A stretch of DNA of 34,870 nt from Pseudomonas sp. GTDB taxonomy: Bacteria > Pseudomonadota > Gammaproteobacteria > Pseudomonadales > Pseudomonadaceae. The position numbers and the translations under genes are program-made. The notes beneath the pieces are model-generated. The model saw nothing but the letters and a program-made list of their open reading frames with translations, did not search any database and was not told where the DNA came from. Of this stretch, positions 9,553 through 19,807 are shown one piece after another. The stretch spans positions 1 through 34,870 of the forward strand of contig NZ_JAQGNX010000051.1 in assembly GCF_028293835.1 (NCBI RefSeq), given 5' to 3'. The stretch's first letter is position 1; the number at the start of each line of letters is the position of its first letter.

Positions 9553-12306
9553 GTGCTGAATAAGCTGGGTATCAAAGGCCGTGTGCTGCTGCTGACTATT
9601 GTTCCGGCGTTGCTGATGGCAATCGTATTGGGCGGCTATTTTACGTGGATGCAGTTGTCGGACCTGCAAGCACAGTTGCTGCAGCGCGGCGAAATGATCG
9701 CCGAAGAACTCGCACCGCTGGCGGCCCCTGCCCTGGGCCGCAACGACCGCGTGTTGCTTGAGCGAATCGCCGGACAAGCATTGGAGCTTGGTGACGTCCG
9801 CTCGGTTTCGTTTCTCGATCCAGACCGCACCCTGTTGTCCCATGCTGGCCCAAGCATGATTAACCAGCAACCCGTCGGTAACGGCACCCACTTGCTGCAA
9901 CGTTCCGGCAGCGACGCGACCCGGTTTTTGTTGCCAGTGTTTGGCCGCCAGCGGCATTTGACCGGTGACATGATCCCCGAGGAAGACGACCGCCTGCTGG
10001 GCTGGGTCGAGCTGGAACTGTCCCACACCGGAACCCTTTTGCGTGGTTATCGCAGCCTGTTCGCCAGCCTGTTGCTGATTGCCACCGGGCTGATTCTGAC
10101 CGCCATTGTGGCCATGCGCATGAGCCGCACCATCAGTGTGCCCATCAGCCGAATCAAACTCGCGGTGGCGCAATTAAAAGATGGCAACCTGGAGGTCCGC
10201 CTGCCGCCGCTGGGCAGTCTGGAGCTGGACGAACTGGCATCAGGCATCAATCGCATGGCGGCCACCCTGCAGAACGCCCAGGAAGAGTTGCAACACAGCA
10301 TCGATCAGGCCACCGAAGACGTTCGGCAAAACCTCGAAACCATCGAGATCCAGAACATCGAACTGGACCTGGCGCGCAAAGAGGCACTGGAAGCCAGCAG
10401 GATCAAATCTGAGTTCCTCGCTAACATGAGCCACGAAATTCGGACCCCGCTCAACGGCATACTCGGCTTCACCCATTTGCTGCAAAAGAGTGAGATGACC
10501 TCGCGTCAGTTGGACTACCTGAGCACCATCGAGAAATCCGCTGACAGCCTGCTGAGCATCATCAACGAGATCCTCGATTTTTCCAAAATTGAAGCGGGCA
10601 AACTGGTCCTCGACAGCGTTCCGTTCAATCTGCGTGACCTGTTGCAGGATACCCTGACCATCCTCGCCCCTGCCGCCCATGCCAAACAGCTGGAATTGGT
10701 GAGCCTGGTCTACCGCGACACGCCCCTGGCATTGCTCGGTGATCCGCTGCGACTCAAGCAAATCCTCACCAATCTGGTCAGCAACGCGATCAAATTTACC
10801 CGGGAAGGCACCATCGTCGCCCGGGCCATGCTCGAAGATGAGCAAGAGGACAGCGTACAACTGCGTATCAGCGTGCAAGACACCGGCATCGGCCTGTCCA
10901 GTCAGGACGTGCGGGGGTTGTTCCAAGCCTTCAGTCAAGCGGATAACTCGCTGTCACGGCAACCGGGGGGCACCGGGCTGGGGCTGGTCATCTCCAAGCG
11001 TTTGATCGAGCAAATGGGCGGCGAAATCGGGGTCGACAGCACGCCAGGCGAAGGTTCGGAGTTCTGGATCAGCCTTAATTTGCCGAAAACCAGAGTCGAC
11101 CTGGAAGACCTTCCTTCAGCGCCGCTGCTTGGACGGCGGGTCGCGGTCCTGGAAAACCATGAGCTGGCACGTCAGGCGTTGCAGCATCAACTGGAAGATT
11201 GCGGTCTTGAAGCAATCATTTTCAATAACCTCGAAGCGTTGATCAATGGCGTCACCGCCGCCCACGAAACGCCGCAGGTGATCGATCTGGCCGTGCTCGG
11301 CATCACCACTCACGAGTTGCCGCCGGAACGCCTGCGCCAGCATCTCTGGGACCTGGAAAATCTTGGCTGCAAAGTATTGGTGCTGTGCCCAACCACTGAG
11401 CAGGCGCAATTTCAGTTGGCCGTGCCCAATGCGCAAAGCCAATTGCAGGCCAAGCCTGCCTGCACGCGCAAACTGCGCCGCGCGCTGTCTGAGCTGATCA
11501 ACCCGAAACAACAACGCAGCGATGTTCCCGAGCCGCTGTCGAGCCGGGCGCCACGTTTGCTGTGTGTCGACGACAACCCGGCCAACCTGCTGCTGGTGCA
11601 GACACTGCTTGAAGACATGGGCGCCGACGTTGTGGCGGTCGACAGTGGCTACGCCGCAGTCCATGCGGTGCAAAAAGAAGCTTTCGACCTGGTGCTGATG
11701 GACGTGCAGATGCCTGGCATGGATGGGCGACAGGCCACCGAAGCGATCCGGGCCTGGGAAGTCGAACGACAGAGCACGTCGCTGCCGATTGTCGCCCTGA
11801 CTGCCCACGCCATGGCCAACGAGAAGCGCGCGCTGTTGCAGAGCGGCATGGACGATTACCTGACCAAGCCCATCAGCGAGCGGCAACTGGCGCAGGTGGT
11901 GCTCAAATGGACCGGCCTGGCCCTGCGAAATCAGGCACCGGAACGGCCCAACGAAAACACCCGCAATGGCGTTGACCTGCATGTGCTGGACCACGAGGAA
12001 GGTTTACGCCTGGCGGCTGGCAAGGCAGATTTGGCGGCGGACATGCTGGCGATGCTGTTGGCATCACTGGACACCGACCGCGAAGCCATCCGCAGCGCCC
12101 GGGAAGCCAACGATAAATCCGCCTTGATCGAACGCGTGCATCGCCTACACGGCGCGACACGTTATTGCGGCGTGCCACAGCTGCGCGCGGCGTGCCAGCG
12201 CAGTGAAACCCTGCTCAAAAAGGACGCACCGGAAGCGGAAACCGCCTTGGACGAATTGGCCATGGCGATCAACCGGCTGGCCATCGAAGCACGGGTGACT
12301 GCTTGA
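9553..12306 (+). CDS. gacS: Hybrid sensor histidine kinase GacS
   Basis: GacS is the inner-membrane sensor that phosphorylates GacA. GacA then activates Rsm small RNAs and so controls secondary metabolism, biofilm formation and virulence. The 917-residue product has TM1 (about 10-32), a periplasmic loop, TM2 (about 168-190) and a HAMP linker. The HisKA domain has His294 in [12 protein letters not shown], followed by an ATPase domain ([25 protein letters not shown]). A receiver has Asp717 in [13 protein letters not shown], and a C-terminal HPt domain has His866 in [13 protein letters not shown]. The start is GTG at 9553 after GGAGAG; the nearby ATG at 9549 is out of frame. Order and adjacency to ldhA match P. 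aeruginosa. No damage is visible, which is notable because gac genes often mutate in culture. Confidence 0.97.
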   Translation: MLNKLGIKGRVLLLTIVPALLMAIVLGGYFTWMQLSDLQAQLLQRGEMIAEELAPLAAPALGRNDRVLLERIAGQALELGDVRSVSFLDPDRTLLSHAGPSMINQQPVGNGTHLLQRSGSDATRFLLPVFGRQRHLTGDMIPEEDDRLLGWVELELSHTGTLLRGYRSLFASLLLIATGLILTAIVAMRMSRTISVPISRIKLAVAQLKDGNLEVRLPPLGSLELDELASGINRMAATLQNAQEELQHSIDQATEDVRQNLETIEIQNIELDLARKEALEASRIKSEFLANMSHEIRTPLNGILGFTHLLQKSEMTSRQLDYLSTIEKSADSLLSIINEILDFSKIEAGKLVLDSVPFNLRDLLQDTLTILAPAAHAKQLELVSLVYRDTPLALLGDPLRLKQILTNLVSNAIKFTREGTIVARAMLEDEQEDSVQLRISVQDTGIGLSSQDVRGLFQAFSQADNSLSRQPGGTGLGLVISKRLIEQMGGEIGVDSTPGEGSEFWISLNLPKTRVDLEDLPSAPLLGRRVAVLENHELARQALQHQLEDCGLEAIIFNNLEALINGVTAAHETPQVIDLAVLGITTHELPPERLRQHLWDLENLGCKVLVLCPTTEQAQFQLAVPNAQSQLQAKPACTRKLRRALSELINPKQQRSDVPEPLSSRAPRLLCVDDNPANLLLVQTLLEDMGADVVAVDSGYAAVHAVQKEAFDLVLMDVQMPGMDGRQATEAIRAWEVERQSTSLPIVALTAHAMANEKRALLQSGMDDYLTKPISERQLAQVVLKWTGLALRNQAPERPNENTRNGVDLHVLDHEEGLRLAAGKADLAADMLAMLLASLDTDREAIRSAREANDKSALIERVHRLHGATRYCGVPQLRAACQRSETLLKKDAPEAETALDELAMAINRLAIEARVTA

Positions 12307-12340
12307 TCTGAGGCAATAGCAGCCCGCGTGCATAGCTTAA

Positions 12341-12467
12341 TGTAGGAGCTGCCGAAGGCTGCGATAAGGCCGGAACGGCCTTTCCGCGATAGATCGTCGC
12401 AACCGGTCCGCGGTTGATCGCAGCCTTCGGCGACTCCTACGGTGATCATCGCGAGCAAGCTCTTACA
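12341..12467. repeat. Inverted REP pair plus half element between gacS and ldhA
   Basis: The element beginning TGTAGGAGCTGCCGAAGGCT at 12341 is repeated in inverted orientation (GATCGCAGCCTTCGGCGACT), ending at 12441. This makes a near-perfect inverted pair about 100 bp long. Next to it, at 12448-12467, is a single inverted element of a third type (ATCGCGAGCAAGCTCTTACA), ending only 11 bases before the ldhA start. Confidence 0.8.
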
Positions 12468-12478
12468 AGGAAAATCCT

Positions 12479-13468
12479 ATGCGAACGCTTGTCTTCAGCA
12501 GCCAGACCTACGACCGTGAAAGCTTCCTCGCTGCGGCCTCACCAAGCGCCATGGATCTGCATTTCCAGCCCGCTCGCCTGAATCTGGAGACCGTTGCGCT
12601 GGCCCACAGCTATCCGGTGGTGTGCGCGTTCATTAACGATGACCTCAGCGCCCCGGTGCTTGAACAATTGGTCGCAGGCGGTACGCGCCTGATTGCCCTG
12701 CGCTCTGCAGGGTATAACCATGTGGATTTACCCACCGCGCAGCAACTCGGCCTCAGCGTGGTGCGTGTCCCGGCCTATTCCCCCCATGCCGTGGCTGAAC
12801 ATGCCGTGGCGTTGATTCTGGCGCTGAACCGGCATCTGCATCGCGCCTATAACCGCACCCGCGATGGTGACTTCAGCCTGCACGGGCTCACCGGATTCGA
12901 CTTGGTTGGCAAAACCGTGGGCATCGTTGGCACCGGGCAGATCGGTGCCACTTTCGCCCGGATCATGGCCGGGTTTGGCTGTACCGTGCTCGCTTACGAT
13001 CCTTACCCCAACCCGGCCGTGGAAGCCCTCGGTGGGCGCTACCTGAGTTTGCCGCAGCTGTTGGCTCAGGCGCAGATCATCAGCCTGCACTGCCCACTCA
13101 CCACTGAAAGCAAGCACCTGATTAACAGCGCCTCATTAGCGCAAATGCAATTCGGCGCCATGCTAATCAACACCGGGCGCGGCGCACTGGTCGATACCCC
13201 GGCCTTGATCGAAGCGCTGAAAAGCGGGCAGCTCGGCTATCTCGGCCTCGATGTCTACGAAGAAGAAGCCCAGCTGTTCTTTGAAGATCGTTCTGATCGA
13301 CCGTTACAAGACGACGTGCTGGCGCGCTTGCTGACTTTTCCTAACGTGATCATTACCGCGCACCAGGCCTTTCTGACCCGTGAAGCACTGGGCGCCATTG
13401 CCCAGACCACCCTGGACAACATTGCCCGCTGGGCGGAGGGCTCACCCCAGAACCTAGTGCAGGGCTAA
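12479..13468 (+). CDS. ldhA: Fermentative D-lactate dehydrogenase (2-hydroxyacid dehydrogenase)
   Basis: LdhA is an NADH-dependent cytosolic enzyme that reduces pyruvate to D-lactate. The 329-residue product has the Rossmann motif GKTVGIVGTGQIGATFARI (about 142-160). It also has the catalytic triad of the D-2-hydroxyacid dehydrogenases: Arg234 in NTGRGALVD, Glu263 in LDVYEEEAQLFFED, and His295 in ITAHQAFLT. The LFFED stretch after the Glu is typical of LdhA as opposed to glyoxylate reductases. The ATG is preceded by AAGGAAA. It follows gacS after a REP block, as in other pseudomonads. Confidence 0.94.
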   Translation: MRTLVFSSQTYDRESFLAAASPSAMDLHFQPARLNLETVALAHSYPVVCAFINDDLSAPVLEQLVAGGTRLIALRSAGYNHVDLPTAQQLGLSVVRVPAYSPHAVAEHAVALILALNRHLHRAYNRTRDGDFSLHGLTGFDLVGKTVGIVGTGQIGATFARIMAGFGCTVLAYDPYPNPAVEALGGRYLSLPQLLAQAQIISLHCPLTTESKHLINSASLAQMQFGAMLINTGRGALVDTPALIEALKSGQLGYLGLDVYEEEAQLFFEDRSDRPLQDDVLARLLTFPNVIITAHQAFLTREALGAIAQTTLDNIARWAEGSPQNLVQG

Positions 13469-13503
13469 AAACTGGTAGGATGCGCGCAGATTTGGAGGAC
13501 CCA

Positions 13504-13941
13504 ATGGTCGAACACGATTTTCGCTACAGCCTGCTTAACCCACAACACACCTTGACCGAAGTCCGTGCGCTGGCGCCTGGGCGCTATCAAGTCACCGGCA
13601 ACGGCGGCTCGATTCATGCGGACGATGTGCTATTGGTCACGCTTAAAGGCAGCAAGGACTTGTCCATGCGCCTGACCGTCGACAAAGTACGGCACCTGAT
13701 CAACCCCCGCGGCCAATGGGTTGCGGTGGCACAAGGGCCAGCGTTTGCGGAACTGGCGATTCATCAGTGGCAGGTCAATTGCAACGGTTGTCAGACTGAG
13801 CTGAAATTCGAGTTCGCGGTGGACGCCAAGCTCGGTACCAAGGCGCAAAAGCCCGCAGCCGCTGCGCGAATTGCCGAGTTGGGCTGGAAAACCGAGGGTG
13901 CCAAGCACTTCTGTCGCAAATGCCAGGAGCAAGCCGCATGA
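13504..13941 (+). CDS. Hypothetical protein with C-terminal Cys4 zinc-ribbon-like motif
   Basis: This is a 145-residue cytosolic protein that I do not recognise functionally. It begins MVEHDFRYSLLNPQHTLTEVRALAPG. The N-terminal half looks beta-rich. The C-terminal half carries two CxxC pairs (CNGCQTELKFEF and FCRKCQEQ) separated by about 45 residues, suggesting a zinc ribbon. I chose ATG 13504, with GGAGG five bases upstream, over the more distant in-frame ATG at 13480 that lacks a ribosome site. A homologous arrangement (ldhA, this protein, META lipoprotein) is known in P. aeruginosa. Its stop overlaps the start of the next gene. Confidence 0.85.
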   Translation: MVEHDFRYSLLNPQHTLTEVRALAPGRYQVTGNGGSIHADDVLLVTLKGSKDLSMRLTVDKVRHLINPRGQWVAVAQGPAFAELAIHQWQVNCNGCQTELKFEFAVDAKLGTKAQKPAAAARIAELGWKTEGAKHFCRKCQEQAA

Positions 13942-14342
13942 TGCGAGCCGTCCTGCTGGGTCTGCTCGGCAGCACGCTGCTGGGTTGCGCTGCTGAGCTG
14001 CCGCAGGTGCAGCAAAACCAAAGTTATTTATTGGAATGGATTGGCGAGCGTCCGCTGGTGGACCGCAGCCACTTGACCATGACCTTGGGTGACGACGGTC
14101 GCGCTTACGGCAACGCCGGCTGCAACCACTGGTTCGCCCCGTATGCGCAAGAAGGCGAGAAGTTTCACTTCGGCATGGTCGGCAGCACCCGCCGGGTCTG
14201 CTCACCGGCCTTAATGGAGCAAGAACAACGCTTCCTTGATGCCCTGACCAAGGTCCAACGCTGGGATATTTCACCTATCGAACAACTGCGCCTATGGCCA
14301 GAACAAGGCAAGCCGCTGCGGTTCTGGCTGGAAGACAGCTGA
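13938..14342 (+). CDS. META-domain (HslJ-like) lipoprotein
   Basis: This is a 134-residue predicted lipoprotein. The N-terminus MMRAVLLGLLGSTLLGCAAEL is a type II signal peptide with lipobox LLGC. The body reads as a META domain: LTMTLGDDGRAYGNAGCNHWFAPYAQEGEKFHFGMVGSTRRVCSP, then MEQEQRFLDALTKV. This pattern is shared with HslJ, a heat-inducible E. coli outer-membrane protein linked to novobiocin resistance. The start lies within the end of the preceding gene (ATGATG at 13938-13943; either ATG is possible), so translation is coupled. Confidence 0.88.
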   Translation: MMRAVLLGLLGSTLLGCAAELPQVQQNQSYLLEWIGERPLVDRSHLTMTLGDDGRAYGNAGCNHWFAPYAQEGEKFHFGMVGSTRRVCSPALMEQEQRFLDALTKVQRWDISPIEQLRLWPEQGKPLRFWLEDS

Positions 14343-14397
14343 TTCGGCGGCTGCCTGATACGAATGGGTGGTACCCGTGCGCAAGTTGCGCGGACTT

Positions 14398-14483
14398 GGA
14401 GCCAACTTGTTGGTGATATCAGCAGCACAGCGGTGTTTCAGATGTACCGCGTCGCCTGCCTCGCCAACGAGTTGGCTCCTACA
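14398..14483. repeat. Inverted REP pair (GGAGCCAACTTGTTGG class)
   Basis: GGAGCCAACTTGTTGGTGA (14398-14416) is matched in inverted orientation at 14461-14483 (TCGCCAACGAGTTGGCTCCT). It lies between the converging META lipoprotein and TlpA-like genes and could act as a bidirectional transcription barrier. Confidence 0.8.
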
Positions 14484-14524
14484 GAGTATTTCAGAAACCC
14501 GGGCGAATTCATTCGCGAAGGCTA

Positions 14525-14992
14525 TCAACCCTCCCCGCGCAATGCCGCCAACCGCTGACTGACCCCCGCTGCCGTCTGTTCACCCAGCAACGTCTCGCGC
14601 ACTTTGCCTTTGTCGTCGATGATGTACGTCACTGGCAGCGCTTCGCTGTGCGGCAAGTCGTAATGTTCAGCGGGATCTTGTGCCAACACCGTAAAACCAA
14701 TACCCAGCGCGGCGCTGGCCGACTTCAAGTCGTCGCCCTGCAAGCCGTCAAAGTTAACCCCGAAAACACTCACCTGTTGGTCTTTGAGCTGATTGGCCAA
14801 TGCATTCAACTCGGGGATCTCGGTACGGCACGGACCGCACCACTCCGCCCAATAGTTGATAACCAGCCAATGCTTGTCGACCTGCTCGCTGGCAACTTTG
14901 TGCCCGTTCTGATCAAGGCCCAGGTCCACTCCGCAACCGCTGAGTACCAAACTGCCGAGAAGCGTCACCCATACTGCCAATCGCCTTGCCAT
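14525..14992 (-). CDS. TlpA/ResA-like thioredoxin-fold lipoprotein
   Basis: This is a 155-residue thiol-disulfide protein, probably anchored as a lipoprotein. The N-terminus MARRLAVWVTLLGSLVLSGCGVD has lipobox LSGC. The thioredoxin fold carries the redox motif WAEWCGPCRTEIPELN, and a cis-Pro-like region is at ALPVTYIIDDKGKV. The family reduces or oxidises exported thiols, for example in cytochrome c maturation; the exact partner cannot be read here. I chose ATG 14992 because the ribosome site AAGGAAGG lies just upstream, overlapping an alternative ATG at 15007. It is divergent from arsC. Confidence 0.9.
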   Translation of the reverse strand: MARRLAVWVTLLGSLVLSGCGVDLGLDQNGHKVASEQVDKHWLVINYWAEWCGPCRTEIPELNALANQLKDQQVSVFGVNFDGLQGDDLKSASAALGIGFTVLAQDPAEHYDLPHSEALPVTYIIDDKGKVRETLLGEQTAAGVSQRLAALRGEG

Positions 14993-15119
14993 GTGACCTT
15001 CCTTCATCGAAATATTCACGTTAACTGCGACCAATCACCGCCCCGGCCTCCTGCAAGGTTCAGGAGCGCACGCCACGTATGTAGAATAGCCGCCACCTTA
15101 CGCAAGATGCGACCCGCAA

Positions 15120-16484
<1,365 letters not shown>

Positions 16485-16495
16485 TGCACCCCTGA

Positions 16496-16570
16496 CTGTA
16501 GGAGCCAACGTGTTGGCGAAGCGGCGTATTGGGCACCGTCAAAGGCTCGCCAACACGTTGGCTCCTACAG
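16496..16570. repeat. Perfect inverted REP pair between converging genes
   Basis: CTGTAGGAGCCAACGTGTTG starts at 16496, and its exact reverse complement ends at 16570. The arms are 24 bp with a 27-nt spacer. The block lies between the converging DUF2069 and glycosylase genes and could form a very stable hairpin in both transcripts. Confidence 0.88.
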
Positions 16571-16590
16571 AGGGTGTGGGGTTTCAGTGA

Positions 16591-17262
16591 TCAATGATTC
16601 ACCGTATACGCCAGCATCATCGACAATTGGCACATGGGCCGGCCGCTTTCGGCGTGCCATTGGTTAAAGGCGCCTTGCACTGCGGCCAAGTCTTTGAGGC
16701 TGGTGGGCGCTCGGTCGATGATGTCTTGGGCATTTAGCCCGGCGACCATGTCATAGGTCGGGATGAACGTGTCTTTGCCCACCATCCGCAAGAAGCTCGG
16801 CGCGGACATTCCCCCCAGCTGATAACCGTGTCGGGACAAATATTTCCACAAACCAACAATATCGGTCACTGGCCAATCGGCGATGAAATTGCCGAAGCTG
16901 CCGTGCTCTTTATTGATGTCCAAAATCATCTGTGCATTGCGCGGCACGCTCTTCAGTTTGCCCAAGTGGCGAATGATCCGGGCGTCCTGCATCAAGCGCT
17001 CAAGGTGTTCAGCACCCATCAACACTACTTTCTCAGGATCAAAACGAAAGAACACTTCTTCGAATGTCGGCCATTTGGCATCGACCAAGCTGTGTTTCAG
17101 TCCCGCACGAAATACTCGCTGAGCCAGCGCCGAGAGGTAACGGTCGTTGCCGATCTTGCGCAATTGCGCGGTGGATCTGGCGTCTGGCAGGTGCGCTTCG
17201 AGCGCTGCGACGGAACCAAAACGGTTCAGGTTGTACTCGTGAAGCCATTTGTAATCGCGCAT
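16591..17262 (-). CDS. DNA-3-methyladenine glycosylase I-like protein
   Basis: This 223-residue protein is related to the Tag branch of DNA glycosylases, which excise 3-methyladenine from alkylated DNA. Supporting segments are KWPTFEEVFFRFDPEKVVLMGAEHLERLMQDARIIRH, matching the Tag helical core, and NFIADWPVTDIVGLWKYLSRHGYQLGGMSAPSFLRMVG near residues 130-165. The zinc-binding Cys/His set of classical E. coli Tag is not evident, so this is the more distant family often annotated only as a methyladenine glycosylase. It ends in LAYTVNH. It lies 7 bases downstream of ttcA on the same strand and is probably its operon partner. Confidence 0.75.
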   Translation of the reverse strand: MRDYKWLHEYNLNRFGSVAALEAHLPDARSTAQLRKIGNDRYLSALAQRVFRAGLKHSLVDAKWPTFEEVFFRFDPEKVVLMGAEHLERLMQDARIIRHLGKLKSVPRNAQMILDINKEHGSFGNFIADWPVTDIVGLWKYLSRHGYQLGGMSAPSFLRMVGKDTFIPTYDMVAGLNAQDIIDRAPTSLKDLAAVQGAFNQWHAESGRPMCQLSMMLAYTVNH

Positions 17263-17269
17263 GCCTTTC

Positions 17270-18094
17270 CTACAGGTTCAAAACGTTGACGAAGCGCGAG
17301 GCTGCGGTTTCATCGATACGCAAATGGGTGAAGTCAAACAGGTTACGGTCCGCCAGTTGCGACGGCTGCACGTTTTTCAGTGCGCTGAAAATGCTCTCGG
17401 TACGGCCCGGCGTCTTGCGTTCCCAATCCGCTAACATCTCCTTGACCACCTGACGCTGCAGATTTTCCTGGGACCCACAAAGATTGCAGGGAATAATCGG
17501 AAACGCCTTGAAGTCGGCAAACGCTTGAATGTCTTTTTCGATGCAGTACGCCAGCGGACGAATCACCACGTTGCGCCCATCGTCAGCGCGCAGTTTGGGC
17601 GGCATGGCTTTGAGCGTACCGTTGAAGAACAGGTTCAAAAAGAAGGTTTCGATGATGTCATCCCGGTGGTGCCCCAACGCCATCTTGGTCGCACCGATTT
17701 CATCGGCATAGGTGTAGAGCGTGCCACGGCGCAGACGAGAACACAGTGAACACGTGGTTTTTCCTTCCGGGATCAGTTCTTTAACCACCGAATAGGTGTC
17801 TTTTTCGATGATGTGGTACTCCACGCCCAGCGTTTCGAAATACCTAGGCAGCACATGCTCGGGGAACCCTGGTTGTTTCTGGTCCATGTTCACGGCAACG
17901 ATGCTGAACGTGACCGGCGCTACCTTTTGGAAGTGCAGCAGCACGTCAAGCAAGGTATAGCTGTCTTTGCCCCCCGACAGACACACCATCACTTTGTCGC
18001 CCTCTTCAATCATCCTGAAATCGGCCACTGCTTCGCCAGCGAGGCGGCGCAGACGCTTCTGCACTTTATTTTGCTGAACTGAAAGGGTGCCCAT
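17270..18094 (-). CDS. ttcA: tRNA 2-thiocytidine biosynthesis protein TtcA
   Basis: TtcA thiolates cytidine-32 of certain tRNAs in an ATP-dependent reaction that uses an iron-sulfur cluster. The 274-residue product has the PP-loop ATPase motif SGGKDS (residues 40-45). It has the two cluster-binding pairs, Cys115/Cys118 in [12 protein letters not shown] and Cys203/Cys206 in [11 protein letters not shown]. The [19 protein letters not shown] region is also typical of TtcA. Length is normal for the family. It is followed closely by the glycosylase gene. Confidence 0.96.
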   Translation of the reverse strand: MGTLSVQQNKVQKRLRRLAGEAVADFRMIEEGDKVMVCLSGGKDSYTLLDVLLHFQKVAPVTFSIVAVNMDQKQPGFPEHVLPRYFETLGVEYHIIEKDTYSVVKELIPEGKTTCSLCSRLRRGTLYTYADEIGATKMALGHHRDDIIETFFLNLFFNGTLKAMPPKLRADDGRNVVIRPLAYCIEKDIQAFADFKAFPIIPCNLCGSQENLQRQVVKEMLADWERKTPGRTESIFSALKNVQPSQLADRNLFDFTHLRIDETAASRFVNVLNL

Positions 18095-18300
18095 GGTGCT
18101 GATATCCGCTGGCGATTATTCGGAAAAGGCCAGCATTTTACGCGACAGCGGGATTCGATGCATGTCGGATGTGCTTTATCCAGCGCGGCCTCCGACGCCG
18201 CACTTTCGCAAATGATGAGCGTCCACTCGAACTCAACATCGTTAGCTCCGCATCTAATTTTTATGACTATTAAATAACATGTCGCGATTAACAGCGTTTC

Positions 18301-18347
18301 TTAGAGCATAAATTGCTCTAAAGCAGTGCAACTAGGCTTCCTATACT
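18301..18347 (+). promoter_or_regulatory. Palindrome and possible -10 box upstream of the Yip1-like gene
   Basis: In the 374-base gap 18095-18468, a perfect inverted repeat TTAGAGC-N7-GCTCTAA occupies 18301-18321. A -10-like TATACT is at 18342-18347. No good -35 hexamer lies at the usual distance; its place is partly taken by the palindrome, which suggests an operator or activator site. The regulator is unknown. The rest of the gap is AT-rich at 18250-18300 and shows nothing else I can name. Confidence 0.4.
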
Positions 18348-18468
18348 GCTGCACAAGGCCGCGTCCATTCCTATACCGAGGCTGTGGCCTCAAAACACCT
18401 GCCGAGGCGCTTGCCCGACAGGCGCTCCGCTGGGGGGCGACGGTAAATAATAATAAGGAGTAACCGGC

Positions 18469-19071
18469 ATGATGAATCACGTTTTGGGATTATTTACTCA
18501 TCCTGATCGCGAGTGGAAACAAATCCGTGGCGATAAAGAAGAAACCATCAGCCACATGTACTTGACCCATACGTTGATTCTGGCGGCAATACCCGCCATC
18601 TCTGCTTACATTGGCACTACTCAGATTGGCTGGGTCATCGGTAATAGAGCGCCGGTGATGCTGACTCATGAAAGTGCAATATGGATGACGGTCATGTCCT
18701 ACATCGCCATGTTAGGCGGGGTAGCAGTCATGGGTGGGTTTATCCATTGGATGGCACGCACCTATGACGCCAATCCAAGTCTGGCGCGCTGTGTCGCATT
18801 CGCAACCTATACCGCGTCACCTTTATTCGTCGGCGGGCTGGCGGCTCTTTATCCACATATGTGGCTAGGGATGATTGTCGGCGTAGCGGCAATTTCCTAC
18901 ACGGTGTACCTGTTGTACGTCGGCCTACCGACCTTCATGAACATACCGTCTGACGAAGGCTTTATGTTTTCAAGCTCGGTTTTGGCCGTTGGCTTGGTGG
19001 TACTGGTCGCGATTATGGCGTTCACCGTCGTATTGTGGGGCATCGGGGTAGGACCCGAATATACCAACTGA
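18469..19071 (+). CDS. Yip1-family inner membrane protein
   Basis: This is a 200-residue polytopic membrane protein of the bacterial Yip1/YIPF-like domain family (function unknown). It begins MMNHVLGLFTHPDREWKQIRGDKEE, the short amphipathic N-terminus usual in these proteins. About five transmembrane helices follow, at residues roughly 30-50 (LILAAIPAISAYIG), 70-95, 110-128, 130-150 and 165-195. An AAGGAG ribosome site lies eight bases before the first ATG. It is monocistronic, with a strong terminator after it and a palindrome in its promoter region. Confidence 0.85.
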   Translation: MMNHVLGLFTHPDREWKQIRGDKEETISHMYLTHTLILAAIPAISAYIGTTQIGWVIGNRAPVMLTHESAIWMTVMSYIAMLGGVAVMGGFIHWMARTYDANPSLARCVAFATYTASPLFVGGLAALYPHMWLGMIVGVAAISYTVYLLYVGLPTFMNIPSDEGFMFSSSVLAVGLVVLVAIMAFTVVLWGIGVGPEYTN

Positions 19072-19103
19072 CAGCTCTTGCAAGCCCTACAACACGAGAT
19101 GAC

Positions 19104-19134
19104 GAGCCGCCTGCGGGGCGGCTCGGTTGTTTTT
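19104..19134 (+). terminator. Terminator of the Yip1-like gene
   Basis: GAGCCGCC and GGCGGCTC arms enclose a TGCGG loop and are followed by GGTTGTTTTT. It lies about 30 bases after the stop codon. Confidence 0.85.
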
Positions 19135-19212
19135 GATTACCATTGGGCAGCTTGAGTTTTCGGCGAACCAAGGCTTTGCGGCATACTTGCTGTCTCTGGA
19201 GAGCCTTTAAGA

Positions 19213-19707
19213 ATGCCCGAACACATCACATCCCGTGTTGAAGTCTGCTATCAGCAAGCCGAAAACTTCTTCAAACGAACCTTCAAGCGCCCGGTGGTCA
19301 GCCTCAAACTGCGGGGGCAGAAGGCTGGCGTCGCGCATTTGCATGAAAATATGCTGCGTTTTAATCCGCAGCTGTACCGGGAAAACCGCGAAGATTTTCT
19401 CAAGCAGACGGTCGCCCACGAAGTGGCGCACCTGATCGCTCATCAGTTGTTCGGCGAACGTATTCAGCCCCACGGCGAAGAATGGCAGTTGATCATGCGC
19501 GGCGTGTACGAACTGCCGCCTAATCGTTGCCATACCTACGCCATCAAACGCCGCAGCGTAACCCGCTACATTTACCGCTGCCCGTGCGTCGACAGCGATT
19601 TCGCGTTCTCCGCTCAGCGCCATTCACTGGTGCGCCAGGGACGACGGTATTTGTGTCGGCAATGCCGGGAAACGTTGGTGTTCAGCGGTGAAATGCGGGT
19701 TGAGTGA
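19213..19707 (+). CDS. SprT-family zinc metalloprotein
   Basis: This 164-residue protein is of the SprT/Spartan type. The zinc-protease helix HEVAHLIAHQ (residues about 75-84) supplies two His ligands and the catalytic Glu. The C-terminal zinc-ribbon is formed by YRCPC and YLCRQC. Bacterial SprT is cytosolic and of unclear substrate; the related eukaryotic Spartan degrades DNA-protein crosslinks. The length matches E. coli SprT. It is followed by a bidirectional terminator shared with converging dctA. Confidence 0.93.
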   Translation: MPEHITSRVEVCYQQAENFFKRTFKRPVVSLKLRGQKAGVAHLHENMLRFNPQLYRENREDFLKQTVAHEVAHLIAHQLFGERIQPHGEEWQLIMRGVYELPPNRCHTYAIKRRSVTRYIYRCPCVDSDFAFSAQRHSLVRQGRRYLCRQCRETLVFSGEMRVE

Positions 19708-19763
19708 TTCAGCCTGCGGCACCTCGGGGGCAGTTCCCCTAAGGATTGCAAAAAAAATTCGTA

Positions 19764-19793
19764 AAAAAACCCATCCGAAGATGGGTTTTTTTT
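19764..19793. terminator. Bidirectional terminator between sprT-like gene and dctA
   Basis: A run of A, the stem CCCATC/GATGGG with loop CGAA, and a run of eight T make it effective in both directions. It lies between two converging genes. Confidence 0.9.
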
Positions 19794-19807
19794 ATTGCTG
19801 CTGAACG

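Noticed and set aside
18095..18468. ANR/FNR box or sigma-54 promoter in the ttcA-Yip1 gap
   Set aside because: No TTGAT-N4-ATCAA and no GG-N10-GC promoter of good quality could be found.
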